DNA from: DASRDU01 sp035560235
GTDB taxonomy: Bacteria > Acidobacteriota > Blastocatellia > RBC074
Reading direction: 5' to 3'
DNA length: 64,000 bases
Assembly (NCBI GenBank): GCA_035560235.1
Contig: DATMAG010000100.1
Location: 62,001-126,000, forward strand
The translations under genes were made by a program, and so were the position numbers. This document shows positions 44,966 to 53,993 of the stretch, one piece after another; within the stretch, counting starts at the first letter, position 1; the number at the start of each line of letters is the position of its first letter. The notes beneath the pieces were generated by a model. It did not search any database. It was not told where the DNA came from and saw only the letters and a program-made list of their open reading frames with translations.

Positions 44966-45008
44966 AGCGCCACTCTCCGATTGCAGAATCAGGGAGTGGC
45001 GCTTTTTT
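44966..45008 (+). terminator. Rho-independent terminator of the receptor gene
   Basis: agcgccactc (44966-44975) pairs perfectly with gagtggcgct (44994-45003) and is followed by a run of six T (45003-45008). It starts 25 nt after the receptor stop. The same DNA encodes the last residues of the convergent TPR gene (stop at 44989-44991). Confidence 0.8.
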
Positions 45009-45975
45009 CTGCCTTCATTTTTTTCAGCTTCTGGAATGTCTCGAAAGCCTCGGCGGCTTTTTTCGCCTCACCCAGGCGCTGGTAAATCCGGCCCAGGGTG
45101 TAATGCGGTTCGGGATAAACCGGATCGAGCGTGACGGCCTGGCTGAGTGACCGTACTGCTTCAGCCTCCCGGCCCTGCTTTTCGAGCGCCTGGCCGAGCT
45201 GATAATGCGCCGGCGCGAGTCGCTCATCATAGCGCAGCGCTTCGCGCAGATGGCTTTCGGCTTCAGTCAGATTGTTCATGGCAATCAGCGTAATCGCCAG
45301 ATTGAGCGGCGGCCAGGGCGAAGGCTGCGGCTGCTGACGATTCAGCGCAACGGCGCGGCGATAGTGTCTGACGGCTTCGTCGTATCTGCCCAGATAGTCG
45401 TAACACAATCCGAGATTGTCCCAGGCGCGCGTCATCTGCGGATCGAGCGCGATGACTTTCTGCAACCGGTCAATCGCGGTCTGATACTGCTGCGCGTCAT
45501 AATCAAGGCGGGCGAGCCAGTAAAGATACAAGGCATTTTTCGGGCTGAGCGCCGAGAGCTTTTCGAGTTCGAGCCTGGCCCAGTCGCGTCGGCTGATTCT
45601 GATGAAAGCCATTGACATCGTGAACCGGCTGCGCTCATCGAGCGGCGCAATCGCTCCGGCCTTCTGATAGGCGATGGCTGAGTTGAGATACTGACCATCA
45701 AGAAAGAACAGACCGCCCGCCAGCACAAGCAGTTTCGCAGCGCGCGGCGATTTCGGATCGCGGTTGATCTCTTCAACCAGAATCGTTTCCGCCCGCGTGT
45801 AATCACGTTTGCCGAGCGCCTTCTCAAGTTCAGCGCGTCGTGCCGGATCAAGCGGCAGATCAGCCGTGACAGGCGCGGCAGGAGTGGCGATTTCCGGCGT
45901 CTGCGCCCCTGCTGGCAGCGCCAGGGCAGCGCACAGAATGAATGCAGTTCCGGCAATTGAAATGGCTCTTCGCAT
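44989..45975 (-). CDS. Secreted TPR-repeat protein
   Basis: A 328-residue exported protein with a Sec signal (MRRAISIAGTAFILCAALALPAGAQ, in brief a basic start plus hydrophobic core to about residue 24). About seven TPR-like helix pairs follow (for example TRAWDNLGLCYDYLGRYDEA and EPHYTLGRIYQRLGEAKKA), consistent with a periplasmic protein-protein scaffold. Partner unknown. Its start shares one base with the stop of the TPR gene upstream (TAATG). Its 3' end is made from the receptor terminator stem. Confidence 0.8.
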   Translation of the reverse strand: MRRAISIAGTAFILCAALALPAGAQTPEIATPAAPVTADLPLDPARRAELEKALGKRDYTRAETILVEEINRDPKSPRAAKLLVLAGGLFFLDGQYLNSAIAYQKAGAIAPLDERSRFTMSMAFIRISRRDWARLELEKLSALSPKNALYLYWLARLDYDAQQYQTAIDRLQKVIALDPQMTRAWDNLGLCYDYLGRYDEAVRHYRRAVALNRQQPQPSPWPPLNLAITLIAMNNLTEAESHLREALRYDERLAPAHYQLGQALEKQGREAEAVRSLSQAVTLDPVYPEPHYTLGRIYQRLGEAKKAAEAFETFQKLKKMKAEKSATP

Positions 45976-46808
45976 TATCGTGGTGAAGCGGCCTTTGCCG
46001 CTTCGATCTGCTGTCTGGCGGCCAGCGCGGTTTTGCTGTGCGGGACGAGTTTCAGTTCGAGTTCAATTTCCTTCGCGGCTTCAGCCAGGCGCTTCTGCTC
46101 CAGATAAATCAGCGCGAGCGCGAGATGAATTTCGGGCAGTTTCGGATCAGCCTGTGCGGCCTGCTGATATGAGCGAATGGCGAGTTCCGTTCTGCCCTGC
46201 ATCAGATACTGCTGACCGAGGCTCTGATGCAGGCGCGCCGAGTTCGGATCAAGCTGAGCGATGCGCTGATAACTCCATCCGGCCAGGCGGCTGTAAGCGC
46301 GGCCCAGTTGATAAGCGTACTCAGGCTCCTGCGGTACAAGCTGTCTGAGCGCCTCGTACTGCCCGACCGCGCCCGGCCAGTTGTCGGCGCGTTCATAAGC
46401 GCGGGCGAGTTGCAGACGCGCCTGCGGTTCCTGCGGCATCAGCCTGACGGCGCGTTCAAGCGCGCTCACGGCTTCGGTCGTTTTGCCGAGCGCGGCGAGA
46501 CTCACGCCCATCAGCAGATGCGCCGGGCCATAAGTCGGCTGCAATCGCACGGCTTCACGAAACTGCGCGACCGCTCGCGCGTGATCGCCGCGCTGCTGAT
46601 AAACGATGCCGAGGTTGTGCAGCGCGAAAGGCGTTCTGCCGCCCTGACGAAGCAGTTGCTGAAAGATCCTTTCAGCTTCATCCGTGCGCCCGTCCTTCAG
46701 CGCTTCGACGCCCTCGGCGGCAAGTTTTTCGAGCGGCGCGGCAGGCTGCTGCGCCAGCGTCACAGCTGCCAGACAGGTGCAAAGCGCGATGAGCCGAATG
46801 ATTTGCAT
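45975..46808 (-). CDS. Secreted TPR-repeat protein
   Basis: A 277-residue exported TPR protein. A short signal (about 1-19, MQIIRLIALCTCLAAVTLA) is followed by repeats such as PFALHNLGIVYQQRGDHARA and YAYQLGRAYSRLAG. The ATG at 46808 is chosen since it opens a normal signal peptide; the frame extends upstream to 46937 through non-signal sequence. It overlaps the next TPR gene by one base, and is divergent from another TPR gene at 46922. The four TPR proteins in this area are probably one functional group. Confidence 0.78.
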   Translation of the reverse strand: MQIIRLIALCTCLAAVTLAQQPAAPLEKLAAEGVEALKDGRTDEAERIFQQLLRQGGRTPFALHNLGIVYQQRGDHARAVAQFREAVRLQPTYGPAHLLMGVSLAALGKTTEAVSALERAVRLMPQEPQARLQLARAYERADNWPGAVGQYEALRQLVPQEPEYAYQLGRAYSRLAGWSYQRIAQLDPNSARLHQSLGQQYLMQGRTELAIRSYQQAAQADPKLPEIHLALALIYLEQKRLAEAAKEIELELKLVPHSKTALAARQQIEAAKAASPR

Positions 46809-46846
46809 TGATCTGCTCAGAATACCGGAATGGTGATTTACTGCCT

Positions 46847-46869
46847 GGGAGCGTGACGCTCGCGCTCCC
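46847..46869. repeat. Hairpin in the divergent TPR promoter region
   Basis: gggagcg (46847-46853) pairs with cgctccc (46863-46869) around a 9-nt loop. The 113-nt gap also has TTGACA on the plus strand at 46882-46887 and TATACT on the minus strand at 46892-46887; neither has a good partner box at normal spacing. Confidence 0.45.
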
Positions 46870-46921
46870 GGGGAAGTTGCGTTGACAGTATAAAGCCAGT
46901 CAGGATTGAATACACAGGCGA

Positions 46922-48508
46922 ATGCTTCCGACCACATTCAAAAGACCAGACAGGCGAATGTCGTTCAGGCTGATGGTGCTGCTGCTGACGCTCGCCTGCG
47001 TGCTGCCTGTCGCGGCGGCGCAGACTGCGCGAGAACAGATGATTCTGCAGATCCAGGAACTGATGCAGCAGAACAGGCCGACTGAAGCGCACGAGGCGTT
47101 GAATGCAGCGCTCAGAAAATATCCTGGCGATGCGGGCCTTGAAAATCTGCTCGGCATCATTGAAGCGCAGGCGGGGAATTACCCGGCGGCTGAAGCGGCT
47201 TTCAAGCGCGCGATCACGCGGATGCCGAAATTTACTGGCGCGTATCTGAACCTCGGACGGCTCTATCAGGAAAACTCCGGTCGCGATCCGTCAGCGCCGC
47301 AGAAGGCGCTGCTGACTTATCAGCGGCTTCTGCAGTTTCAGCCTGACAACCCGGAAGCGAATTATCAGTGCGCCGTGCTGCTGCAACTGCGCGGACAGTA
47401 TGCCGCGTCGCTGCAATATCTGTCGCGCCTGCCTGCGGATTATCAGGGCAGAGCAACCGTGCTGGCAGTGCGCTGTGCGAATTTTGCCGGACTCGGCAAG
47501 CCTGTGCAGGCGGCTGAAACGGCCCGGCAGCTTGCGCTTCATCCTGATTTTTCCGAGCCGGATGTATTTTCGATTCTGCCCGCACTGACCGATGAACTGG
47601 GCGTCAGACTGCTTGAAGCCCTGCTTGCCCGCGAGCGCGCCACGACTGAAACCCTGCATCGCCTGGGGCTGCTTTACGAACGACAGGGCAGGCTCGTCGA
47701 AGCGCGTCAGGCGCTCGAAAAATCCATCGGCGGCAGTCCTCCTTCCGCCGGATTGCTGCTGGAGCTTGCGCGGGTGGCTTATCAGCAGCAGGATTACAAG
47801 GGCGCGCTCGGTTATCTGGCTCACGCGCGCGATCTGGAGCCGCGCAATGCCGCGATTCATTATTCGTTCGGGATGAGTTGCATCAGGCTGCGGCTTGTGG
47901 CCGAAGCGCACGTCTCGTTCGGCAGGGCAGTCGAGCTTGAGCCGGACAATCCGCAGTACAACTACGCGATGGGCGCGGCCTCGGCATATCGCCGCGATCC
48001 GGCAGAAGCGATTCCGTATCTTCAGAAGTACCTGCGCCTGAAACCGCAGGACGCGCAGGGTCATTTGCTGCTTGGAGCGGTTTATTTCAGGAGCGGTGAT
48101 TATCAGGCCGCGCGCAGCGAACTGCTCGCCGCAATGAAACGCCGTGAGACGGCTGCCGGAGCGCATTATTTCCTCGGACGTGTGGCGCGACAGGAAGGCC
48201 GGATTGATGAGGCTGTGCGCGAGCTTGAACTGACCTTGCAGGCGGCTCCGCAGCACGCCGATGCGCTGGCCGAACTCGGTCAGTGCCGTTTGCAGCAGAA
48301 GGATTACGCCGCGGCTGAGGAGTCGCTGCAGCGCGCCCTGGCCATTGATCCCGAAAATTACGCGGCGAATTTCAACCTGCTCGTGCTCTACAGCCGCACC
48401 CGGGACAAACGCGAGGCAGCGCAGGCACAGTGGTTCGAGGAGATCAAAAAACTTCGCACCGACAAAGAGCAGGAGTTTCTCCGCGCCATCGAAATACGTC
48501 CTGACTGA
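46922..48508 (+). CDS. Large secreted TPR-repeat protein
   Basis: A 528-residue exported protein dominated by TPR repeats from about residue 45 to the end (for example AGLENLLGIIEAQAGNYPAA and GAYLNLGRLYQENSG). A hydrophobic signal lies at about 14-34 (RLMVLLLTLACVLPVAAAQ). Two starts are possible, ATG 46922 and ATG 46958 (MSFRL); both are preceded by acaggcga, and the second would give the more typical short signal. The gene lies 3 nt before another TPR gene, suggesting coupling. Probably a periplasmic scaffold; partners unknown. Confidence 0.78.
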   Translation: MLPTTFKRPDRRMSFRLMVLLLTLACVLPVAAAQTAREQMILQIQELMQQNRPTEAHEALNAALRKYPGDAGLENLLGIIEAQAGNYPAAEAAFKRAITRMPKFTGAYLNLGRLYQENSGRDPSAPQKALLTYQRLLQFQPDNPEANYQCAVLLQLRGQYAASLQYLSRLPADYQGRATVLAVRCANFAGLGKPVQAAETARQLALHPDFSEPDVFSILPALTDELGVRLLEALLARERATTETLHRLGLLYERQGRLVEARQALEKSIGGSPPSAGLLLELARVAYQQQDYKGALGYLAHARDLEPRNAAIHYSFGMSCIRLRLVAEAHVSFGRAVELEPDNPQYNYAMGAASAYRRDPAEAIPYLQKYLRLKPQDAQGHLLLGAVYFRSGDYQAARSELLAAMKRRETAAGAHYFLGRVARQEGRIDEAVRELELTLQAAPQHADALAELGQCRLQQKDYAAAEESLQRALAIDPENYAANFNLLVLYSRTRDKREAAQAQWFEEIKKLRTDKEQEFLRAIEIRPD

Positions 48509-48511
48509 ACC

Positions 48512-49531
48512 ATGCCACTGAACATCAGAAAACTGCTGATTCGGTTCAAGCTGCAGATCGTGTGCCTGTGGCTGATGCTCAGTGGATTGTGCCCGGTCTG
48601 TGCTGCTCAGGTTTCGCCTGCGGCTGAAAGCCTGAAGGCACTTTATCAGGGCGATCATCAGCGGGCGGCGGAGCTGGCGGCAGGCTATCTGGAAACACAT
48701 CCGAATGATGCACGGATGCGTGTGATTCTGGCGCGGGCGAAGCTGGCCCAGGGGGAATTTCAGGCGGCTTGTGATGAACTCCGCCTCGCGCTCAGGGCTG
48801 ATCCGCAGAACATTGACGCGCTTTATTACCTGGGGATGGTCGCGGGCGTACTGGCGCAGCAGGAATATGAACGGCTTTATGCGATTGCGCCTGATTCAGC
48901 CCGCGTGCATCAGCTGCTTGGTGAGGCAGCGCTCGCGCAGGAGAATCAGACCGAAGCTGAAAACGAATTTCTCTCGGCGCTCAGAGTCAATCCGCATTCG
49001 GTTGATGTGCTGACCGCGATGGGCGAACTCAGACGGTCGCAGTCAAAATTCGATGAGGCTCTTGAATATTACTCACGCGCCGAAGCTGCTGGTCCGCTCA
49101 GTTATGACATCGCTTACGGACTCGGGGCCTGCTATTCATACAAGCAGGATCACGAACGCGCCGTCGCATACTTTCGTCAGGCTGTCAGCCTTGATGCCGG
49201 TTCAGGAGCCGGTCACTTTGCGCTTGGCAACGCGCTCTTTCAAAGCGGGCAGACCGCAGCGGCGATCACTGAGCTGAAAGCTGCTCTCGCGCTTGAGCCG
49301 AAGCTCAAACAGGCTTACTTCCTGCTCGGTCGCGCTTATCAGAAACTCGGCGCGCAGGACGCGGCGCAGGAGGCCTTCAGAAAACTGGATGAGCTGACCA
49401 GAGAGGAAATTGAAAAGGAGAAGGGAGCAGCGAATTCACAGGAGATCGCAAAGCCATCGGCCACGCCGGACAAACCGCCGAAAGCCGCCGGAACTTCGGG
49501 CAGGAAGCCTGTCACAAAACCAAAGCCCTGA
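48512..49531 (+). CDS. Secreted TPR-repeat protein with Pro/Lys-rich tail
   Basis: A 339-residue exported TPR protein. A signal-like segment spans about 13-32 (KLQIVCLWLMLSGLCPVCAAQ in part). TPR-like repeats follow (DALYYLGMVAGVLAQQEY, SVDVLTAMGELRRSQSKFDEA, GHFALGNALFQSGQ). The last 40 residues are Lys/Pro/Ala-rich and likely disordered. It starts 3 nt after the upstream TPR gene. Its stop codon lies inside a perfect 12-bp hairpin. Confidence 0.78.
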   Translation: MPLNIRKLLIRFKLQIVCLWLMLSGLCPVCAAQVSPAAESLKALYQGDHQRAAELAAGYLETHPNDARMRVILARAKLAQGEFQAACDELRLALRADPQNIDALYYLGMVAGVLAQQEYERLYAIAPDSARVHQLLGEAALAQENQTEAENEFLSALRVNPHSVDVLTAMGELRRSQSKFDEALEYYSRAEAAGPLSYDIAYGLGACYSYKQDHERAVAYFRQAVSLDAGSGAGHFALGNALFQSGQTAAAITELKAALALEPKLKQAYFLLGRAYQKLGAQDAAQEAFRKLDELTREEIEKEKGAANSQEIAKPSATPDKPPKAAGTSGRKPVTKPKP

Positions 49532-49551
49532 AGTCAGACTGACTTCAGGGC
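49525..49551. terminator. Perfect 12-bp hairpin spanning a stop codon
   Basis: gccctgaagtca (49525-49536) pairs perfectly with tgacttcagggc (49540-49551) around gac. The stop codon of the plus-strand TPR gene is in the first arm. The convergent radical SAM gene ends 28 nt away, so the hairpin may end transcription from both sides. No long U-tract follows. Confidence 0.55.
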
Positions 49552-49578
49552 CTCAGTTCACAATCCTCAGCTGTTCAA

Positions 49579-50610
49579 TTACAACTCTGCGCCCAGCGGA
49601 TCTTCGACCAGGCCGCCTTCGACTTTGGTCTTGCGGTCAGTGTCAGGATCATATTGTCTGACCTGCGGCGCGCGCCAGTTGTCGAACATTGCCACCTGCT
49701 GCACGCAGGCGATGGTGCAGAATTTGGCGCAGGGTTTTTCGGTGTAAAACTCGCGGCGCACATCTTCGAGCGTGTACTCCTCAAGCGGCACGCCCGGATA
49801 GCCGCGCTGCTGCGAGCAGTAATGCACCAGCCCGTCTTCGCAGATGTACAGGTAACGCGCTCCGGCACGACAGCGCCAGTTGTGCGGGCGCCCGTAGGCC
49901 AGGTCTTCCTGAAAGCGGTTCAGGCGCGTCCAGCTTGTTTTGCCGAAGTTTTTCAGTTCCTGATAAATCTGCTCTTCGCGTTCGCCCATCGGTTTGAGCT
50001 GCCCTGTGTGGTCGTGAATGATGCCGAGCGAAGAACTGAAGCCGAGTTCGACCGCGCGGCGCGCCACTGTGAGCGCGTCATCGGGATTTCTGACTCCGCC
50101 GCCGAGAACCGAATTGATGTTGATGTGGAACTTCGCGTACTTTGAGAGATTGACGAGGTAACGATCAATTACCTTCAGACTCTTCTGCGAGACTTTGTCC
50201 GGCACCACGTTATCCACGCTGATCTGCATGTAATCAAGGCCCGCCCTGTTCAGGCGCTCGATTCTCTCCTGCGTCAGGTAATAACCGTTGGTAATCAGAC
50301 CGACGAGCATGCCAAGGCCGCGCGCGTGACGAATGATGTCATCAAGCTGCGGATGCAGGGTCGGCTCGCCGCCGCTGATGATAATGAGCGAGACGCCGAG
50401 CGAGCGCAGCTTGTCGAGCCGCCGCACCATGAGTTCGAACGGCACCGGCTCAGAGACCTTGTCATATTCGTTGCAGTAACCGCAGGCCAGATTGCAGCGC
50501 CGCATCGGGATGATGTGCGCCAGGACAGCATGCTTTGTGGAAAGCAGCGAGGTTGTTATGAATTTCGCTTCGCGGAAATAACGATAAAGAGTACGGGACG
50601 GGTTTTTCAT
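49579..50610 (-). CDS. Radical SAM protein with SPASM-like C-terminal cysteines
   Basis: A 343-residue iron-sulfur enzyme. The radical SAM motif CxxxCxxC is at C39, C43 and C46 (RRCNLACGYCNEYD), followed by IISGGEPTLHPQ and LGMLVGLITNGYYL. The C-terminal part has further cysteines (WRCRAG, ICEDG, HYCSQQ, CAKFCTIAC) like a SPASM or twitch domain that binds extra clusters. The N-terminus (TKHAVLAHIIPMRRCN) resembles the group that includes PqqE/HpnH-like enzymes. Substrate unknown; no peptide substrate gene is next to it. The ATG at 50610 is preceded by GGTGAT. Confidence 0.83.
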   Translation of the reverse strand: MKNPSRTLYRYFREAKFITTSLLSTKHAVLAHIIPMRRCNLACGYCNEYDKVSEPVPFELMVRRLDKLRSLGVSLIIISGGEPTLHPQLDDIIRHARGLGMLVGLITNGYYLTQERIERLNRAGLDYMQISVDNVVPDKVSQKSLKVIDRYLVNLSKYAKFHININSVLGGGVRNPDDALTVARRAVELGFSSSLGIIHDHTGQLKPMGEREEQIYQELKNFGKTSWTRLNRFQEDLAYGRPHNWRCRAGARYLYICEDGLVHYCSQQRGYPGVPLEEYTLEDVRREFYTEKPCAKFCTIACVQQVAMFDNWRAPQVRQYDPDTDRKTKVEGGLVEDPLGAEL

Positions 50611-50792
50611 TGCATCACCGGTTTACACATATTCTCAGGGGTCGGCAGGAAGGCAACAGGATTGCGGGCAGCCTGCTTTCTTCCGGCCTGATGAAATCCA
50701 GCAGCTATCAGTTTATCTGCTTGTTTAATTGTAATCAGCTTCTGGAAACCGCTGAGCCTGTGCGGTGGCTCGTCAGGTTTGGCCTGATAGCA

Positions 50793-50840
50793 AAAGAGCA
50801 GTGAAGGATGAAACCTGTGCTTCACGCTTCACTGCTCTTT
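50793..50840 (-). terminator. Terminator of the LolA-like operon
   Basis: aaagagcagtgaag (50793-50806) pairs over 14 bp with cttcactgctcttt (50827-50840). On the minus strand the hairpin comes 14 nt after the LolA-like stop and ends in TTTT. A strong Rho-independent terminator candidate. Confidence 0.7.
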
Positions 50841-50853
50841 CTAAACGGGATGG

Positions 50854-51561
50854 CTACAGTTTGTCAACGATTGCCGTACCGGACGGGAGCCGGACACTGA
50901 AGGCTGAATCATCAACTCTGGCGTTCAGTTCCAGCTTGTCCATTTTGAAGATGGTGTAATCGCCGTTTCTTTCGATCGTTTTGGTCTGCACCGGCAGCCA
51001 GGTGTCGTGGCTGACCCAGATTTCGATGCTCGCAATCGAACTCTTCTCCTTCGGAGTCAGGTGCAGCTGAGTCGTCGTCCGGCCATTGACGAGTTCCTCC
51101 TTGACGTACTCAACATTGTAACTGGCCGTCAGCGAGCGGGCCGAACCGTTGAATCCGGCGAGCAGGCCGGAAAGTCCGTTTTTGCCCTTGCTGGCTTTTG
51201 AGAGCGCGCCCTTGAAAGCCTGGTTGATGCGCGGCTGATAGTAGGTGTAACTGTCACCATCGAGCGCGGCGATGCGGCTGTCGGGTCTGGTGTAATCGAG
51301 CCGCAGCCGGATTTTGCCGTTGGTGGCGGGCTTGTAAATCATCGTGCCGTAATCGGTGTCACTGCTCCCGATCTGCGTGTTGACGCGCTGTTGCACGATG
51401 GCGGCCTTCAGGCTCTTCAGATTGCGATGTGCGTTCTCCATCTTCTGAAGAATGCCGCTCAGCAGTTGCGGGGCTGTCCCGGCGCTGGCGTTCCTGTTTG
51501 CTCCGGCCAGCAGAGTCAGCAGAAGTGAAAGGGTGATGGCGAGACTTGCAAAACGTTTCAT
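50854..51561 (-). CDS. LolA-like periplasmic lipoprotein carrier
   Basis: A 235-residue exported protein. The signal (about 7-28) ends ASAG. The mature protein follows the LolA/LolB beta-barrel pattern: opening helix LLSGILQKMENAHRNLKSLKA, then strands such as IRLRLDYTRPDSRIAALDG and DSYTYYQPRINQAF, and the ending WVSHDTWLPVQTKTIERNGDYTIFKM, VDDSAFSVRLPSG. LolA ferries lipoproteins from the LolCDE transporter to the outer membrane. It is the last gene of a set with an ABC transporter and a lipoprotein, which supports the role. The 20-residue rule aside, similarity is by pattern only. Confidence 0.8.
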   Translation of the reverse strand: MKRFASLAITLSLLLTLLAGANRNASAGTAPQLLSGILQKMENAHRNLKSLKAAIVQQRVNTQIGSSDTDYGTMIYKPATNGKIRLRLDYTRPDSRIAALDGDSYTYYQPRINQAFKGALSKASKGKNGLSGLLAGFNGSARSLTASYNVEYVKEELVNGRTTTQLHLTPKEKSSIASIEIWVSHDTWLPVQTKTIERNGDYTIFKMDKLELNARVDDSAFSVRLPSGTAIVDKL

Positions 51562-51627
51562 CAGTGTTTTCGACCTTCCTGTATGGCTTGCCTTAATAAT
51601 CCTTTTCCGGCTCAGATAAATTCCCGG

Positions 51628-52074
51628 CTATTTCAGCCAGACGCGATAACTGACCGGCTGATTGTGGTCGTCCAGCCGGACTTCGTAACGCTCCAGCGCG
51701 CCCTCGCGCCGCAACTCTTCACGCAGGTACAGGGCGAGCGCCGCTTCTCTGTTGTTCTTCAGATCGTCAGACCTGCCCTGCTGCTTGAGAAAGGCTGTCA
51801 GATTTTCATTCAGGATTATCAGTGGCTCGCTGCCTGCCTGAGTTACGTTCTGAGTCGCCGGGTTGGATGCAGCTCCGGGGTCTGCGTTTGCCCGGGCTGC
51901 TTTCAATTCAGGCCGGTTGGTGTGCTTCATCGGGCGGTCGCGGTCACCGAAATAGCTGCCCGGCACAAGGATCACTGTGCCGATGATCAGCGCGACCAGT
52001 ACGTCATATTGCCACGTGCCGCGCTCGTAATCCCAGAGGATTATTCTTCTGATTGTGGTCAGGGCTGAACTCAT
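51628..52074 (-). CDS. Small membrane protein of the Lol-like cluster, unknown function
   Basis: A 148-residue protein with one membrane segment near the N-terminus (about 26-42, VLVALIIGTVILVPGSY) and a soluble C-terminal part with an acidic/basic helix (LYLREELRREGALERYEV). The middle is Ala/Asn-rich and likely disordered. It lies 9 nt after the LolD-like ATPase and 66 nt before the LolA-like gene, so it probably belongs to the same module, but no family was recognised. Confidence 0.65.
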   Translation of the reverse strand: MSSALTTIRRIILWDYERGTWQYDVLVALIIGTVILVPGSYFGDRDRPMKHTNRPELKAARANADPGAASNPATQNVTQAGSEPLIILNENLTAFLKQQGRSDDLKNNREAALALYLREELRREGALERYEVRLDDHNQPVSYRVWLK

Positions 52075-52083
52075 CGGGGCTTA

Positions 52084-52764
52084 TTACTTTTTCACGATCA
52101 TCCCGTCGCGCATTTCGATAATGCGTCCCGCCACGGCGGCGGCTTCCGGGTTGTGTGTGATCATCACGATGGTCTGATGCAGCTCGCGGTTGAGCTGTCC
52201 GAGCATCTTCAGCACGATTTCGGAGTTTTCCGAATCAAGATTGCCTGTCGGCTCATCGGCCAGAATAATGGCCGGGCGATTGATGACCGCGCGCGCAATC
52301 GCCACGCGCTGTTGCTCACCGCCGGAAAGTTCCAGCGGTTTATGGTTCATTTTATTTTCCAGCTTCAGCAAGCGCAAGACTTCGCGGCGCAGTTCCTCGT
52401 TGCCCCGGCCCCGGCCATTGCCGTGAATGTGTTCAGCCAGGCGCAGGTTGCCATCTGCCGTCAGCGTCGGAAAAAGGTTGAATCGCTGAAAGACGAAACC
52501 AATCTTGCGGCGGCGAATGTCGGTGCGCTGCGCGTCGCTGACAGTGGTCAGGTCTTCGCCGTCCACGATCACGCGGCCCGAAGTCGGCTTGAGCAGTCCG
52601 CCCAGAATGTGCAGCAGCGAAGATTTGCCGCAACCCGATGGCCCCATAATCGCCACAAATTCGCCTGGCGGAACCGCCAGATCAACGCCGCGCAGCGCAG
52701 GCACATCCACCTTACCCACGCGGTAAACCATCCTCAGGTCTTCAGTTTTGAGAATCGGGTCCAT
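52084..52764 (-). CDS. ABC transporter ATP-binding protein, LolD/MacB-type
   Basis: A 226-residue ATPase with Walker A GPSGCGKSSLL (about 39-49), signature LSGGEQQRVAIARA and Walker B IILADEPTGNLD. The LADEPTGNLDS form and the FQRFNLFPTLTADGN region are typical of the LolD/MacB/FtsE group, which drives extraction or export with MacB-type permeases rather than classic import. It follows such a permease by about 70 nt. Here it probably powers lipoprotein release or envelope export. Confidence 0.9.
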   Translation of the reverse strand: MDPILKTEDLRMVYRVGKVDVPALRGVDLAVPPGEFVAIMGPSGCGKSSLLHILGGLLKPTSGRVIVDGEDLTTVSDAQRTDIRRRKIGFVFQRFNLFPTLTADGNLRLAEHIHGNGRGRGNEELRREVLRLLKLENKMNHKPLELSGGEQQRVAIARAVINRPAIILADEPTGNLDSENSEIVLKMLGQLNRELHQTIVMITHNPEAAAVAGRIIEMRDGMIVKK

Positions 52765-52835
52765 TCCGAACAGTCATCAGAAAGCGACAATTGGCAGTTT
52801 TTTCCGGCTGCTGCGCTTTCCTGTCCTTTCATTTT

Positions 52836-53936
52836 TCACTCATACGAGAGCGCTTTGACCGGATCCTGATTCGCAGCGCGAATGGCCGGATAAAGTGCGC
52901 CAAGCGCTCCGGCTGCCAGTCCGACCAGCACGGCAATGACGACCCATTTCGGGTTGTATTCGAGCTTGAGCGAAGTCATCCGCTCCATCATCCATCCGGT
53001 CAGCAGTGCAACTATCAGACCAGCTACGACGCCGATGCCGCTGATGGCGAGAGCCTCTTTTTCAATCACGCCGATGATGAATCGCTTCGGCGCGCCGAGC
53101 GATTTAAGGATGCCGATTTCGCGCGTCCGCTCGGTAATGGTCGTGTACATCGCCAGCAGAATCACCAGCGTGCTGACCAGAATCGAAAGCACCAGGATCG
53201 TTCTGACAAATCCATCCAGCCCCGGAATGGCGCGTTCATAACCGAGGCCCACGTCGCGGGTCAGAATCACATAATTGCCCGGCAGCGCCTCGTTGATGCG
53301 CCGCTGCACGAGTTCCTGCTCGTCGGGATTTGCGCACTTGACCAGGATCATCAGACACTTGTTCGGCGCACCAAGCGCGCGCTGCATCGCGGCGAGGGAC
53401 ATCTTGACGCGGGAACTGACTTCGGGCGCGTAAACCCCGGCGACTTTCATTTTGCGGCCAAAGACCTGCATTTCGTCACCGACTCTGACCCGGTTTTCCC
53501 GCGCGCGGGTTTCATCAACGATGACTTCATCATCGCTCTCAAAGACGCGGCCTTCGATGATCCTGATGCCGCTGATGGCCGAGTAGGTATCGAAATCAAT
53601 ACCTTCGACGATTTCAAAGCCCAGCCCGCTCTTGCCGCTCTGCACGTGACCCGCCACCGGAGTCGCGGCTTTGACGCCGGGAATCTGCCGCAGCTTTTCA
53701 ACGTAGCGCGTGTCGAGCGTGTTGGCCGATGAAGCCGTCAACTGTGAGCCGCCGCTGTCGCGCGTGAAGCGAATCTCAGCGCCGACGCTGCGTTCGCGCC
53801 GGATGCGGTCATTGAGCATGCCGCGAATCAGGCCGGTATTGATGACAATCAGCACAACGCCAAGCGCAACTCCGACGACACTGATCAGCGTGCGCATCGG
53901 GCGCTGGCGAATATTGGCTGTAATCAGATTATCCAT
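52836..53936 (-). CDS. ABC transporter permease, LolC/E-MacB type
   Basis: A 366-residue membrane protein with the MacB topology: one N-terminal membrane segment (TLISVVGVALGVVLIVINTG, about 15-34), a large periplasmic domain (about 40-230), then three C-terminal segments ending with VVIAVLVGLAAGALGALYPA. Loops include EREIGILKSLGAPKRFI, the FtsX-like coupling motif. The permease type is shared by LolC/LolE, MacB and FtsX. Only one permease gene is present, so it would work as a homodimer. The start is the ATG at 53936. Confidence 0.88.
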   Translation of the reverse strand: MDNLITANIRQRPMRTLISVVGVALGVVLIVINTGLIRGMLNDRIRRERSVGAEIRFTRDSGGSQLTASSANTLDTRYVEKLRQIPGVKAATPVAGHVQSGKSGLGFEIVEGIDFDTYSAISGIRIIEGRVFESDDEVIVDETRARENRVRVGDEMQVFGRKMKVAGVYAPEVSSRVKMSLAAMQRALGAPNKCLMILVKCANPDEQELVQRRINEALPGNYVILTRDVGLGYERAIPGLDGFVRTILVLSILVSTLVILLAMYTTITERTREIGILKSLGAPKRFIIGVIEKEALAISGIGVVAGLIVALLTGWMMERMTSLKLEYNPKWVVIAVLVGLAAGALGALYPAIRAANQDPVKALSYE

Positions 53937-53993
53937 CGCGGAAAAATATTAAGCAGTTCCTGCCGCAGCAGGCGGGTCGGGCTGTGACACTTT

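Noticed and set aside
47291..48700. A 469-codon open frame on the minus strand across the TPR genes
   Set aside because: It is antisense to a clear TPR gene with signal peptide; the translation has no family pattern. High GC codon bias makes long antisense frames common here.
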